From positions 62,001 through 126,000 of the forward strand of contig NZ_JACHCC010000011.1 of the NCBI RefSeq assembly GCF_014207135.1: a DNA stretch of 64,000 nt, written 5' to 3'. Position numbers and translations under genes: made by a program. Below, piece by piece: positions 42,670-50,981 of the stretch (its first letter is position 1; every line of letters begins with the position of its first letter). The notes under the pieces are model-generated. The model saw only the letters and a program-made list of their open reading frames with translations. It was not told the origin of the DNA and made no database searches. Source of the stretch: Pedobacter cryoconitis. GTDB taxonomy: Bacteria; Bacteroidota; Bacteroidia; Sphingobacteriales; Sphingobacteriaceae.

Positions 42670-43404
42670 TTATAAACCCAGGGCAGCCTTTAGTTTAACA
42701 TATCCGGTTTTACTGACAGGCAGCCAGATATCGGACTTCAGGAGCACAATATAGCTATCTTTTTCTTTGAGTTCAATTTTTGTTACCTGCCCCAGATTAA
42801 TCAGATAAGAACGATGAATCCGTATAAATTGTTCCTGATCCAGTGTTTTTTCAAAGAAACTCATCGTCTTATTCTTATAGAAAATACCATCAGTAGTGCT
42901 TAATTTCACATGATCATCATCGGCCTCGAAATAATGAATATCATTAACAGCGATAATTTTGATGACTCCGTTACTCTTTACCACTACCCTGTTATGCTGA
43001 GCAGGACTCAGCGAAGCAGTTTCCAACAGCTCAGCTGTCGCTTCAGGCTGCTTTAATTTAGAAGGGAGTCTTTGCATAGCCTGATCAAATCTTTCCAGTT
43101 CTATCGGTTTGAGTAAATAATCAACCGCATTCACTTCAAAAGCTTTAATAGCGAACTCATCAAATGCTGTTGTAAATATTACTGCCGGAGGGTTCTCAAC
43201 CAGCTCAAGCATTTCAAAACCATTAATCTTTGGCATTTGTATATCCAGAAAGATGAAATCAGGACGAAATTGCGTAATTGCTTTTATCCCTTCAAAACCA
43301 TCGCTGCACTCTGCAACGATTTCCACTTCAGGAAAATTGCTCAGGTAATGTTTCACAATATCCCTGGCTAAAGGTTCATCATCAATAAGTATCGTTCTTA
43401 TCAT
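42670..43404 (-). CDS. LytTR-family response regulator
   Basis: A 244-residue regulator with a receiver domain (acidic IDDEPLARD, phospho-acceptor Asp in FIFLDIQMPKINGFEML, Lys in YLLKPIE) and a LytTR DNA-binding domain from about residue 135 (IKIIAVNDIHYFEADDDH, EQFIRIHRSYLINLGQVTKI). Its start overlaps the stop of the LytS-type kinase by 4 bp. It is the third gene of a LiaF-like/kinase/regulator unit, so it probably reports envelope stress. The target genes are unknown. Confidence 0.92.
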   Translation of the reverse strand: MIRTILIDDEPLARDIVKHYLSNFPEVEIVAECSDGFEGIKAITQFRPDFIFLDIQMPKINGFEMLELVENPPAVIFTTAFDEFAIKAFEVNAVDYLLKPIELERFDQAMQRLPSKLKQPEATAELLETASLSPAQHNRVVVKSNGVIKIIAVNDIHYFEADDDHVKLSTTDGIFYKNKTMSFFEKTLDQEQFIRIHRSYLINLGQVTKIELKEKDSYIVLLKSDIWLPVSKTGYVKLKAALGL

Positions 43405-44444
43405 ATTCTTTGTGGTATTTTAAGCGTAGTAATATATTTATTTTCTTTTGTCGCGCTGGTCTGCAAAAGTGTACTGTCTGCAAAAAGAAGATATAATCTT
43501 CTGCGGATTGCAGATAAACCGAACCCCGTACCACCGGTAGCTTTCATATCCGGGTCATATGGATTTTCAACACTGATTTTCAATAGATTGTCTTCAACTT
43601 TAACAGAAAGAGAAATCAGAATGGCCGCCGAGGTATTATAAAGACCAAATTTTATAGCATTCTCTACAATAGGCTGCAATAACGTCCCGGGCAAAGAAAG
43701 CCCAAGAGTATCTTCATCAATATTAACATTGAGATTTAACCGGTGACTGAATCTCACTTTTTCAATATCCAGATATAACTGAATATACTCCATTTCTTCA
43801 GCTACACTCACCCACACCTCATCGTCCCGCTTCAGGGTCCCCCGTAAAAAAGAAGCAAGTTTAGTAATCATCGTCCCTGCTTCCTTAGGATTTACAATTG
43901 TCAGTGCGTATACTGAATTTAAACTATTGAATAAGAAATGTGGCTGTAGCTGATGTCTCAGCTTATTCAGTTCTGCTTCCTTTGCTAAATTCTGCGTAGT
44001 AAAAAGCCGCTCCTTCATTTCTGACTGCTCTTCGAGACGATACCATAACACATTTGCAAATGCGCACCAGGCCAGAAAAACAAATAGAACAATAATTCTG
44101 AAAATCAGAGAAAACCCCAGAAAATTCACATAAGTATGATCGTTAAAAAAAAGATGGCTCAACAGGAACCTGCTTATAAAAGCAATCAGTACTGCTAAGG
44201 CAACAGCAAGTATGATCACAAACAAGATGATCTCATCTTTAGGCTGATAAAATCTTAAAACAGTACTAATGATAATGCAGGAGAAGGCCAAAAGCGTATT
44301 GGTAATCACGCTGTCCGCAACAGATTCGGGCCAGCTGAAATTCAGCGTGTAAAAAAACAGCAGTATAAACGCTCCTGTCCAGGACAGATAGAGTAGAGCT
44401 GCCGTTTTTTGTGCCTTCCTGTTTAACAATGGGTTATCCGTCAC
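43401..44444 (-). CDS. LytS-type sensor histidine kinase
   Basis: A 347-residue kinase. Four to five membrane helices fill residues 12-140 (ALLYLSWTGAFILLFFYTL, IITNTLLAFSCIIISTVL, FVIILAVALAVLIAFISRFL, IIVLFVFLAWCAFANVLWY). The His_kinase domain has His in LRHQLQPHFLFNSLNSVYAL and N-box PIVENAIKFGLYN with GFGLSAIRRRL. There is no extracellular sensor domain, so it probably senses within the membrane or through its LiaF-like neighbour. It overlaps the LytTR regulator gene by 4 bp and follows the LiaF-like gene by 10 bp. Confidence 0.9.
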   Translation of the reverse strand: MTDNPLLNRKAQKTAALLYLSWTGAFILLFFYTLNFSWPESVADSVITNTLLAFSCIIISTVLRFYQPKDEIILFVIILAVALAVLIAFISRFLLSHLFFNDHTYVNFLGFSLIFRIIVLFVFLAWCAFANVLWYRLEEQSEMKERLFTTQNLAKEAELNKLRHQLQPHFLFNSLNSVYALTIVNPKEAGTMITKLASFLRGTLKRDDEVWVSVAEEMEYIQLYLDIEKVRFSHRLNLNVNIDEDTLGLSLPGTLLQPIVENAIKFGLYNTSAAILISLSVKVEDNLLKISVENPYDPDMKATGGTGFGLSAIRRRLYLLFADSTLLQTSATKENKYITTLKIPQRI

Positions 44445-44454
44445 GATTAATTAT

Positions 44455-45300
44455 TTAATAGTTGCTTATGCTTACTCCACCAAATAAAGCTACTCCTTTT
44501 ATCGTAATTATTTTAAGTGGCTCAACGTTAACCGGGCTAACCGTTCTTTTATCATCCAATCCGCCAAATATGGGTGACACCTGAGATTTCACCACCCATG
44601 TAGAAGGAATAATTAATTTAACACCCCCGAATATGGCAACTATATCTATGGTTACTCCATTTTCAAAATCCGCCTGGGTTAGATCCAGATCACAACCTCC
44701 AAAAATTGAAATCACATCCCCACCTTTAAAGTTCTTTGAATAGATTTGCTGTTTGCTGCCACCAAATACATTGACCGAATCTATATAGTCGTTTTCATCT
44801 TCGGATGTCCAGCCACTATGTCTATAGCCACGTTTCCAGCCGCCATAATTATAATGTTGCGCTGCAGGATCTGCAGTTTTTTCTCCGTTTTCATTGGTGT
44901 TTCCTGCCGGATCTGCCGAAAAACTATCTCCCCCAACAGCTGCAGGATCAAAAGGGTTCTTTTGAAACCGGCTATGATATTTGCTTTTTGGCTTTAAAAT
45001 TAGGAATAAACCCAGGATAATAAATCCGGCAGCAAAATAATATTGTGACAGATCTATATCAACGACATTCTGTAACGTAAAATAGGTGCCAACAAGGACC
45101 ATGACTAACCAGGCGCCACCATGAAAATTACGTTTAAACCCAATGACCAAACCTATCAATATTAATAATGTAGACCAGCTGAATACCCAATAAGGGATAT
45201 CAAGTCCAAAATTCCTTAACAAAAAAACTAATCCTATAAGCAGCAGGATCAAACCACTCCAGATTCTGTTAGAGTGACTATTATATTTATACTTTTCCAT
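44455..45300 (-). CDS. LiaF/DUF5668-like transmembrane protein
   Basis: A 281-residue protein. Four membrane helices span residues 10-105 (IWSGLILLLIGLVFLLRNFG, VFSWSTLLILIGLVIGF, AWLVMVLVGTYFTLQNVV, YYFAAGFIILGLFLIL), matching the DUF5668/LiaI-LiaF transmembrane module. A Gly/Asn-rich linker follows. The C-terminal domain has five FGG-containing strands (VNVFGGSKQQ, ISIFGGCDLDL, VAIFGGVKLIIP, SPIFGGLDDKR, VALFGGVSI), the pattern of the LiaF C-terminal beta helix. In Firmicutes LiaF restrains the LiaS kinase. Here it is the first gene before a LytS-type kinase and LytTR regulator, so an analogous restraint is plausible. Confidence 0.85.
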   Translation of the reverse strand: MEKYKYNSHSNRIWSGLILLLIGLVFLLRNFGLDIPYWVFSWSTLLILIGLVIGFKRNFHGGAWLVMVLVGTYFTLQNVVDIDLSQYYFAAGFIILGLFLILKPKSKYHSRFQKNPFDPAAVGGDSFSADPAGNTNENGEKTADPAAQHYNYGGWKRGYRHSGWTSEDENDYIDSVNVFGGSKQQIYSKNFKGGDVISIFGGCDLDLTQADFENGVTIDIVAIFGGVKLIIPSTWVVKSQVSPIFGGLDDKRTVSPVNVEPLKIITIKGVALFGGVSISNY

Positions 45301-45429
45301 AACCTTGATTTCTTTTAGTCAAAACTACCAGATAAACCCGGACTACTATATAACGATTGTCCATATAGCTGCAAAACCCCGGTGAACATCATTTTTTTAC
45401 CGGTAAAATATAATGTGTTACTTTGAAGT

Positions 45430-46290
45430 ATGAAAACGAACCTTCTGATCCTCTTTTGGGTATTCATCCCCGTCTTCTTATTCGCTCAGAATACAGATCA
45501 ATCTTATAAAATATTTGAAACAAAAACTAAGAAAACTATTAGTGTAGCAGAACTGATCAAAAAAACAAAAAATGCAGATGTATTGTTTTTTGGTGAGGAA
45601 CACAATGATTCTATTGGTCATTTGCTGGAAACACAGATTTTCAGCGGACTGCTCCAAACCTATCCCGGCACTGCCCTTTCCATGGAAATGTTCTCTACCG
45701 ATGTACAGCCAATCATGAATGAATACCTTGCCGGTGTCATCTCTGAAAAGAACTTTATCAAAGAAGCCCGTGCCTGGAACAATTACAATGATTATAAACC
45801 CCTGATTGAACTGGCAAAGCAAAACAAAGCAAATGTTATTGCCGCTAATGCTGCTACAAGGTACAGCAATGCCGTAACTTTCTCGGGCCTGAATAAATTA
45901 AATGATTTCCCTGCTGCTTCAAAAGCATTCCTCCCTCCCCTGCCTATTGACACCGCTACTGGCAGATATTACAATAAATTTATTGAAACCCTCGGGGGAC
46001 ATGATATGGGAGCGATGAAGATCTATCAGACACAGAATTTATGGGATGCAACTATGGCCTGGTCGATTGCCCAATACGCCCTTCAGAATCCGGGTAAAAA
46101 GATATTTCAGGTGAATGGAAGATTTCATAGTGATGAACATCTCGGAATTACTAACCAGCTTAGAAAATACGCCCCAAAACTAAAGTTATTAACTATATCC
46201 TGTTTCGCTGCCGAAGACATTTCAAGTCCGGACTGGGCCAAAAACCAGGCTGAACCTGGTGATTTTATCATATTGACTTCAAAAAAGTAA
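45430..46290 (+). CDS. ChaN-family lipoprotein-like haem-uptake protein
   Basis: A 286-residue protein with a signal peptide (MKTNLLILFWVFIPVFLFAQ). The Tiki/ChaN (DUF399) fold is marked by VLFFGEEHNDSIGHLLETQI near residue 52, then SMEMFSTDVQPIMNEYL and VNGRFHSDEHLGITNQL, which carry the conserved Glu and His. Known ChaN proteins bind haem in the cell envelope; the related TIKI proteases are metal-dependent. No lipobox Cys is visible, so periplasmic rather than lipid-anchored. It is convergent with mscL and separated by a terminator. Confidence 0.85.
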   Translation: MKTNLLILFWVFIPVFLFAQNTDQSYKIFETKTKKTISVAELIKKTKNADVLFFGEEHNDSIGHLLETQIFSGLLQTYPGTALSMEMFSTDVQPIMNEYLAGVISEKNFIKEARAWNNYNDYKPLIELAKQNKANVIAANAATRYSNAVTFSGLNKLNDFPAASKAFLPPLPIDTATGRYYNKFIETLGGHDMGAMKIYQTQNLWDATMAWSIAQYALQNPGKKIFQVNGRFHSDEHLGITNQLRKYAPKLKLLTISCFAAEDISSPDWAKNQAEPGDFIILTSKK

Positions 46291-46298
46291 TCCGTCGC

Positions 46299-46345
46299 AA
46301 AAAAAAAGACAGACAGCCCTGGTGAAGGGGCTTGTCTGTCCTTTT
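46299..46345. terminator. Bidirectional terminator between chaN-like gene and mscL
   Basis: GACAGACAGCCC pairs with GGGCTTGTCTGTC with one bulge. An A run precedes it and CTTTT follows. It lies between two convergent stops. Confidence 0.8.
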
Positions 46346-46356
46346 AAGTATATGAA

Positions 46357-46806
46357 TTATAAACTTTTCGTTTTTAATAAATCTCTGATTTCGCCTAATA
46401 ACACTTCTTCCTTAGTTGGAGCCGGATCAGCAGCAACTACCTCTTCCTGTTTACGTTTCAGTTTATTAATAGCTTTCACCATTAAAAAGATAATAAACGC
46501 AAGGATAACGAAATTGATAACTTCTGTTGCAAAGTTACCCCATGCCAAAACAGGACCAGCCTTTTTTGCATCTTCCAGAGAAGCAGTCGGGTTAGCTGCG
46601 ACGAAGGCCCTTACCTTATCGCTTAATGGCAAATAGTAATTAACAAAGCCCTTATCACCAATTATTAAACTGATAGGCGGCATAATTAAATCATTAACCA
46701 TGGAGGTTACAATTTTGCCAAAAGCACCTCCAATAATCACACCGACTGCTAAGTCGACTACATTTCCTTTTAAGGCAAATTCCTTAAATTCTTTTACAAA
46801 ACTCAT
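46357..46806 (-). CDS. mscL: Large-conductance mechanosensitive channel MscL
   Basis: A 149-residue channel that opens under membrane tension to release solutes. The N-terminal amphipathic helix is [17 protein letters not shown]1 the Gly/Ala-rich [29 protein letters not shown], then a periplasmic loop and TM2 ([20 protein letters not shown]). A cytoplasmic C-terminal helix bundle ends in [12 protein letters not shown]. It appears to be monocistronic, with its terminator shared with the convergent ChaN-like gene. Confidence 0.95.
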   Translation of the reverse strand: MSFVKEFKEFALKGNVVDLAVGVIIGGAFGKIVTSMVNDLIMPPISLIIGDKGFVNYYLPLSDKVRAFVAANPTASLEDAKKAGPVLAWGNFATEVINFVILAFIIFLMVKAINKLKRKQEEVVAADPAPTKEEVLLGEIRDLLKTKSL

Positions 46807-46961
46807 AATTTTAATTTTTCATGGTGTTCAACTATCAATAAAAATATAAACTTTATTATAAAAACTATCTTTTTTCTTCGAAAAACTCATTCAAACGCAA
46901 TATTAGCTCAACACTATGGGTGATATATAAACCAAATGCTTATTTTTGAAACGGGTCAAAA

Positions 46962-46969
46962 TACCTTTG
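46962..46969 (+). promoter_or_regulatory. Putative -7 element for rpoN
   Basis: TACCTTTG matches TAnnTTTG and ends 9 bases before the rpoN ATG at 46979, implying a leader of only a few bases. The nearest TTTG (46945-46948) is 13 bases away, closer than usual. Confidence 0.35.
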
Positions 46970-46978
46970 CTACAAAAC

Positions 46979-48451
46979 ATGCTAAAACAACATCTACAAC
47001 AAAAGTTACTTCAAAAGTTATCGCCTCAGCAAATTCAATTTATCAAATTGCTGCAGGTGCCTACTGTTTCCCTTGATACCAGAATAAAAGAAGAGTTAGA
47101 AGAAAATCCAGCGCTTGAAGACCCGAGTTTAATGATCGCTGATGAACCCAAAGGAGAATACGATGACCTAAACGACGCTCCTGATGACTTTGATGGAGGA
47201 TCTAAGGAAGAAAGTACTGATGAATTTAATGTAGATGATTATTTACAGGATGATGGTGGAAACGATTACAGCACTTCCTATAACAACAGTGATGATGACG
47301 AAGAAAAAAAAGAAACTCCAATAGCTATTGAAAGTACTTTTTTCGAAAGCCTGCAGGAACAGCTTGACCTTGTTCCCTTATCTGATCAGGATTTCATCAT
47401 CGGTAAACAAATCATCGGTAGCCTGGATGACGACGGATACCTGAGAAGACCCGTAACTTCCATGATTGATGACCTGGCCTTTTCACAAAATGCAATGGTC
47501 GAAGAAGAAGATGTTCTGGAAATGCTGAAAGTTATCCAGAGTTTTGATCCTCCCGGAATTGCTGCCCGTGATCTTCAGGAATGTCTGACTTTACAATTGC
47601 GCAGAAAAGATCCGAACAATCCGATTATTCAGAAAGCGATCACGATTGTAGAAAACTACCTTGATGAATTTACGAGGAAACATTATGACAAGCTGGAAAA
47701 ATCTTTAGGTTTAAGCAGTGAAGACCTCAAGGAAATCATTGCAGAAATCCTTCGTCTGAACCCAAAACCAGGAGACTCCAACCAGGTAACTACCAAACAA
47801 TTACAAGTCATTCCTGATTTCCATATTTCAAATAATGACTCAGTCCTGATTCTGACCCTGAATTCTAAAAATGCTCCTGAACTCAGAGTAAGCCGCTCTT
47901 ATATCGATATGTTCCAGCACTATGATAAAGCTGCACAGAAGGACAAAAAGCTTAAAGAAGCTGTACAATTTGTAAAACAAAAACTCGATTCAGCCAAATG
48001 GTTTATCGATGCAATTAAACAGCGCCAGCAGACATTACTAAAAACAATGAATGCGATCATGCAGTATCAATATGAATATTTATTAACCGGAGATGAGCGT
48101 AAAATGCGCCCCATGATCCTGAAAGATATTGCAGATAAAATTGACATGGATATTTCTACTGTCTCCAGGGTAGCCAACTCAAAATACGTCCAAACCGAAT
48201 TTGGGACATTCCTGCTGAAATCATTCTTCTCAGAAGCTATTCAGACAGAAAGTGGTGAAGAAGTCTCTAATAAAGAAGTCAAGAAGATTCTGGAAGATTG
48301 TATTGGTAATGAAGATAAACGTAAACCACTGGCAGATGAGAAACTAACTGAAATCCTGAAAGAACAGGGTTATAACATTGCCAGAAGGACTGTTGCGAAG
48401 TACAGGGAGCAGATGAATATCCCGGTTGCAAGATTGAGAAAAGAACTATAA
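46979..48451 (+). CDS. rpoN: RNA polymerase sigma-54 factor RpoN
   Basis: The ATG at 46979 (MLKQHLQQKLLQKLSPQQIQ) gives 490 residues; the frame upstream to 46946 has only a TTG. The Gln/Leu-rich activator-interacting region I is at residues 1-50 and the acidic region II at 50-120. The core-binding domain follows, then an HTH (DIADKIDMDISTVSRVANSK) and the RpoN box ARRTVAKYREQ near the C-terminus. Transcription by sigma-54 needs AAA+ activators; none is encoded in this window. Confidence 0.95.
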   Translation: MLKQHLQQKLLQKLSPQQIQFIKLLQVPTVSLDTRIKEELEENPALEDPSLMIADEPKGEYDDLNDAPDDFDGGSKEESTDEFNVDDYLQDDGGNDYSTSYNNSDDDEEKKETPIAIESTFFESLQEQLDLVPLSDQDFIIGKQIIGSLDDDGYLRRPVTSMIDDLAFSQNAMVEEEDVLEMLKVIQSFDPPGIAARDLQECLTLQLRRKDPNNPIIQKAITIVENYLDEFTRKHYDKLEKSLGLSSEDLKEIIAEILRLNPKPGDSNQVTTKQLQVIPDFHISNNDSVLILTLNSKNAPELRVSRSYIDMFQHYDKAAQKDKKLKEAVQFVKQKLDSAKWFIDAIKQRQQTLLKTMNAIMQYQYEYLLTGDERKMRPMILKDIADKIDMDISTVSRVANSKYVQTEFGTFLLKSFFSEAIQTESGEEVSNKEVKKILEDCIGNEDKRKPLADEKLTEILKEQGYNIARRTVAKYREQMNIPVARLRKEL

Positions 48452-48472
48452 AATATCAATACCCTATTTACA

Positions 48473-48499
48473 CAAATGGAACCTTCAGGGTTCCATTTG
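48473..48499 (+). terminator. Hairpin after rpoN
   Basis: CAAATGGAACC pairs perfectly with GGTTCCATTTG around TTCAG, 22 bp after the rpoN stop. The T tract after it is weak, so it may be a partial terminator or an mRNA end-stabilising hairpin. Confidence 0.6.
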
Positions 48500-48510
48500 C
48501 ATTTAGCTTA

Positions 48511-48529
48511 GCGCCTGTTTAAATTTAAG
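48511..48529. repeat. Single end of the intergenic repeat family
   Basis: GCGCCTGTTTAAATTTAAG resembles the left end of the element family (AGAGCCTGTTTAAATTTAG type). No clear partner half is seen nearby. It overlaps the 3' end, including the TAA stop, of the receiver gene that ends at 48525. Confidence 0.4.
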
Positions 48530-48992
48530 AAAGGAGATTTTGTCTTAAGAGGAACTCCAGTTGTTTATTCGCAACCAATAAAGCTTCAGTCAGTTCTTTA
48601 TTCTCTTTTCTCAGTGCATAAATCTCATAAGCCTTCTCAATGTTGATCCGGAGATCCTCATCCATCCATGGCTTTTGGATATATTTATAAACCTGCCCTT
48701 TGTTAATCGCGTCGATCACAGCATTTATATCTGCATAACCAGTCAGTAATATTCGGATCGGATCAGGAAAATCAGGAATGATAGACTCCAGAAATTCTAT
48801 ACCGGTTGTTACCGGCATACGCTGATCCGTAATAATCACATGAATGAGTTCAGTTTCTAATACCTTCCGTCCCTCTACCGCAGATTCTGCGGTAAAAATG
48901 TTGAATTTCCTTCTAAAGCCAGCTTTAAAAGAATTAAGATTATGAACTTCATCATCCACATAAAGCACATTAATTGGGGCGTCGGAATTCAT
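48525..48992 (-). CDS. Stand-alone response regulator receiver
   Basis: A 155-residue receiver domain with no output domain. The acidic pocket is YVDDE, the phospho-acceptor Asp is in VIITDQRMPVTTGIEF, and the Lys is in YKYIQKPW. A C-terminal helix (LRKENKELTEALLVANKQLEFL) probably forms a coiled coil. Over about 100 residues roughly 60 percent match the receiver of the hybrid at 53126 by eye. It is transcribed divergently from the E1-like/GNAT/kinase operon across 128 bp and so is probably part of the same circuit. Confidence 0.88.
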   Translation of the reverse strand: MNSDAPINVLYVDDEVHNLNSFKAGFRRKFNIFTAESAVEGRKVLETELIHVIITDQRMPVTTGIEFLESIIPDFPDPIRILLTGYADINAVIDAINKGQVYKYIQKPWMDEDLRINIEKAYEIYALRKENKELTEALLVANKQLEFLLRQNLLS

Positions 48993-49120
48993 TGTTATTT
49001 ATTGGATTTTTTTGTTAAATATATTGCTTTTATAAATTCTAAAAAACTAATTTCGGATAAAAATTATTTCTAAATAATAATTGATCAATTTTACACAAAA
49101 GCTCACACAATACTGCAAAA

Positions 49121-50287
49121 ATGGATAAGATTAATTCTAGTATTAATGCTCCCGACCATTCAATGATTTACCGTCCCGTATATTTCAGATTAATCAATCC
49201 GGATGAAGGTGAGAAGCTTAAAAACTTAATCTCAAACAATCCAAACCTGATCATTTATGATACTATTTTAAGTCAGCTGGCAGAGCTGATTAAACTGAAT
49301 AATCCACAAAAAAGACTGACTCCTGAAGAGTCAGCTGAGCTGATCAAACTCCATCTGAACACTGAAACAGATAAATATGGCGTATGGGTATATTTCCCAT
49401 GGTCAAATAAACTGGTACATACCCTGGATGAACAGGAGTTTGCCCAGGTAAGAACCAGCAGGAATGTTTATAAAATCACACCCGAAGAAATAAATATCCT
49501 TAAACATAAAAAAATAGGCGTTATCGGACTATCTGTGGGGCAAAGTATCGCTTTAACCCTCGCTATGGAACGTACCTGCGGAGAATTGCGTCTGGCCGAT
49601 TTTGATGAGATAGAGCTCAGCAATATGAACAGGATCAAAGTCAATGTACAAGATCTCGGACTGAATAAATCTATCGTTGCAGCAAGACAAATTGCTGAAT
49701 TAGACCCTTTTATCAATGTAGTTTGTTTCACAAAAGGCATTACAGCGGATAACATTGATGACTTCTTTACAGCTGGTGGCAAACTCGATATCCTCGTAGA
49801 AGAATGTGATGGTATTGACATCAAAATCCTTGCCCGTATCAAAGCTAAAGAGTTGGGTATCCCGGTAGTCATGGATACCAACGACAAAGGCATGCTCGAT
49901 GTGGAACGCTTCGATCTGGAGCCTGGAAGACCAATTTTCCATGGAAAAGTAAATGAACTGGAGGAACTGACTACCGACCAGCTGACCGAAAAATTAAATC
50001 AGCTTACCATTCCTGAAAAGATAGGTTACCTGGCAAAAATCATTGGCTATGAAAACTTATCTGAAGCCATGATGAGATCAGTCGGAGAAATGAACAAAAC
50101 GATAGTCGGGTGGCCACAACTTGCATCTGCAGTTACACTGGGTGGTGCAATGATCACTGATATAAGCAGAAGAATCCTGCTTAAACAATTTAGCTCTTCA
50201 GGTAGATATTTCGTGGATTTTGACAATCTCTTCCTGGATGAGTTTAATACGATTACTAATATAAACGGAGACAATGATACACATTAG
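49121..50287 (+). CDS. ThiF/E1-like adenylating enzyme, Rv1355c-type
   Basis: A 388-residue protein. Residues 1-125 are an N-terminal domain with DKYGVWVYFPWSNKLVHTLD and EFAQVRTSRNVYKITPEE. Residues about 125-330 form the E1/ThiF Rossmann domain. It has the nucleotide loop GVIGLSVGQSIA, the DFDEIELSNMNRI segment with the ATP-contacting Asp, Asn and Arg, a Lys in LNKSIVAARQIAELDP, and VEECDGIDIKILA in place of the usual DCTDN. The CxxC zinc pairs of ThiF/MoeB are not evident. It resembles the E1 half of Rv1355c-like proteins without their nitroreductase half. It probably adenylates a carboxylate; the substrate is unknown. It overlaps the next gene by 14 bp. Confidence 0.85.
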   Translation: MDKINSSINAPDHSMIYRPVYFRLINPDEGEKLKNLISNNPNLIIYDTILSQLAELIKLNNPQKRLTPEESAELIKLHLNTETDKYGVWVYFPWSNKLVHTLDEQEFAQVRTSRNVYKITPEEINILKHKKIGVIGLSVGQSIALTLAMERTCGELRLADFDEIELSNMNRIKVNVQDLGLNKSIVAARQIAELDPFINVVCFTKGITADNIDDFFTAGGKLDILVEECDGIDIKILARIKAKELGIPVVMDTNDKGMLDVERFDLEPGRPIFHGKVNELEELTTDQLTEKLNQLTIPEKIGYLAKIIGYENLSEAMMRSVGEMNKTIVGWPQLASAVTLGGAMITDISRRILLKQFSSSGRYFVDFDNLFLDEFNTITNINGDNDTH

Positions 50288-50981
50288 AACATTCAGAGCT
50301 CCTGATGATCCTGAGGCATGCTCGAAATTTATTGTTGGTCACAAAAGATTGCTTGAGCTCTATGGGATAACACAGATTACTTCAAACAGACAGGACTGGG
50401 TTGAAGATCCTAAAACCGTTGTCATCTTAGTTGAGGATAAAGAAACAAAATTTGTATATGGCGGGGCGAGAATTCAGATAAAGAGTGAAAAATATGACTT
50501 ACCTATCGCTTCTGCTATTGGTAAATATGACCCCAAGGTCTATGATATGATTGACATTGACCAGCAGCGTGGAGGAACTTGCGAACTATGCGGTTTATGG
50601 AATTCAAGGGAGGTTGCAGGTATGGGAATCGGAAGTCACGTACTGGCCAGAGTAGGTTCAGTGCTGGCCGCTAAACTACCTATTGTGAGCCTGTTTGTAT
50701 TATGTGCGCCAGTAACGGTCCGGATGGGGAAAAGGGTTGGTTGTGTGATCGAAACCTCGTTAGGTAACAACGGTCTTTTCTATTATCCAAAAGACGATCT
50801 GGTTGCCACCGCAATGCGTCTTAGAAATCCCGAAGATCTGAGTAATGCAGACGAGTCTGAGCGGATAAAGATCCTCTCCCTGCGTGATAACCCACATCAG
50901 GTCTTTGAAGAAAGAGGCCCCAAAGGGATGTACCAGCTAGAATATAATTTACACATTCCAAATCTCCATGACCCTGTATAA
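50274..50981 (+). CDS. GNAT-fold protein resembling N-acyl amino acid synthases
   Basis: A 235-residue protein. VYGGARIQIK, GGTCELCGLWNSREVAGMGI and GSHVLARVGSVLA form the core. Glu-Leu followed by a hydrophobic strand and then R...G.G.G resembles the GNAT motif A in the layout seen in FeeM and LuxI-type acyl transferases. A C-terminal segment (PKGMYQLEYNLHIPNL) follows. It lies between an E1-like enzyme and a sensor kinase, overlapping both by 14 bp. An acyl transfer to an amine is inferred; I cannot identify the donor or acceptor, and a plain acetyltransferase is possible. Confidence 0.68.
   Translation: MIHIRTFRAPDDPEACSKFIVGHKRLLELYGITQITSNRQDWVEDPKTVVILVEDKETKFVYGGARIQIKSEKYDLPIASAIGKYDPKVYDMIDIDQQRGGTCELCGLWNSREVAGMGIGSHVLARVGSVLAAKLPIVSLFVLCAPVTVRMGKRVGCVIETSLGNNGLFYYPKDDLVATAMRLRNPEDLSNADESERIKILSLRDNPHQVFEERGPKGMYQLEYNLHIPNLHDPV

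Noticed and set aside
42409-42670. Replication origin near rpmH-rnpA
   Set aside because: There is no dnaA and no cluster of DnaA boxes; the upstream neighbour is a two-component system.
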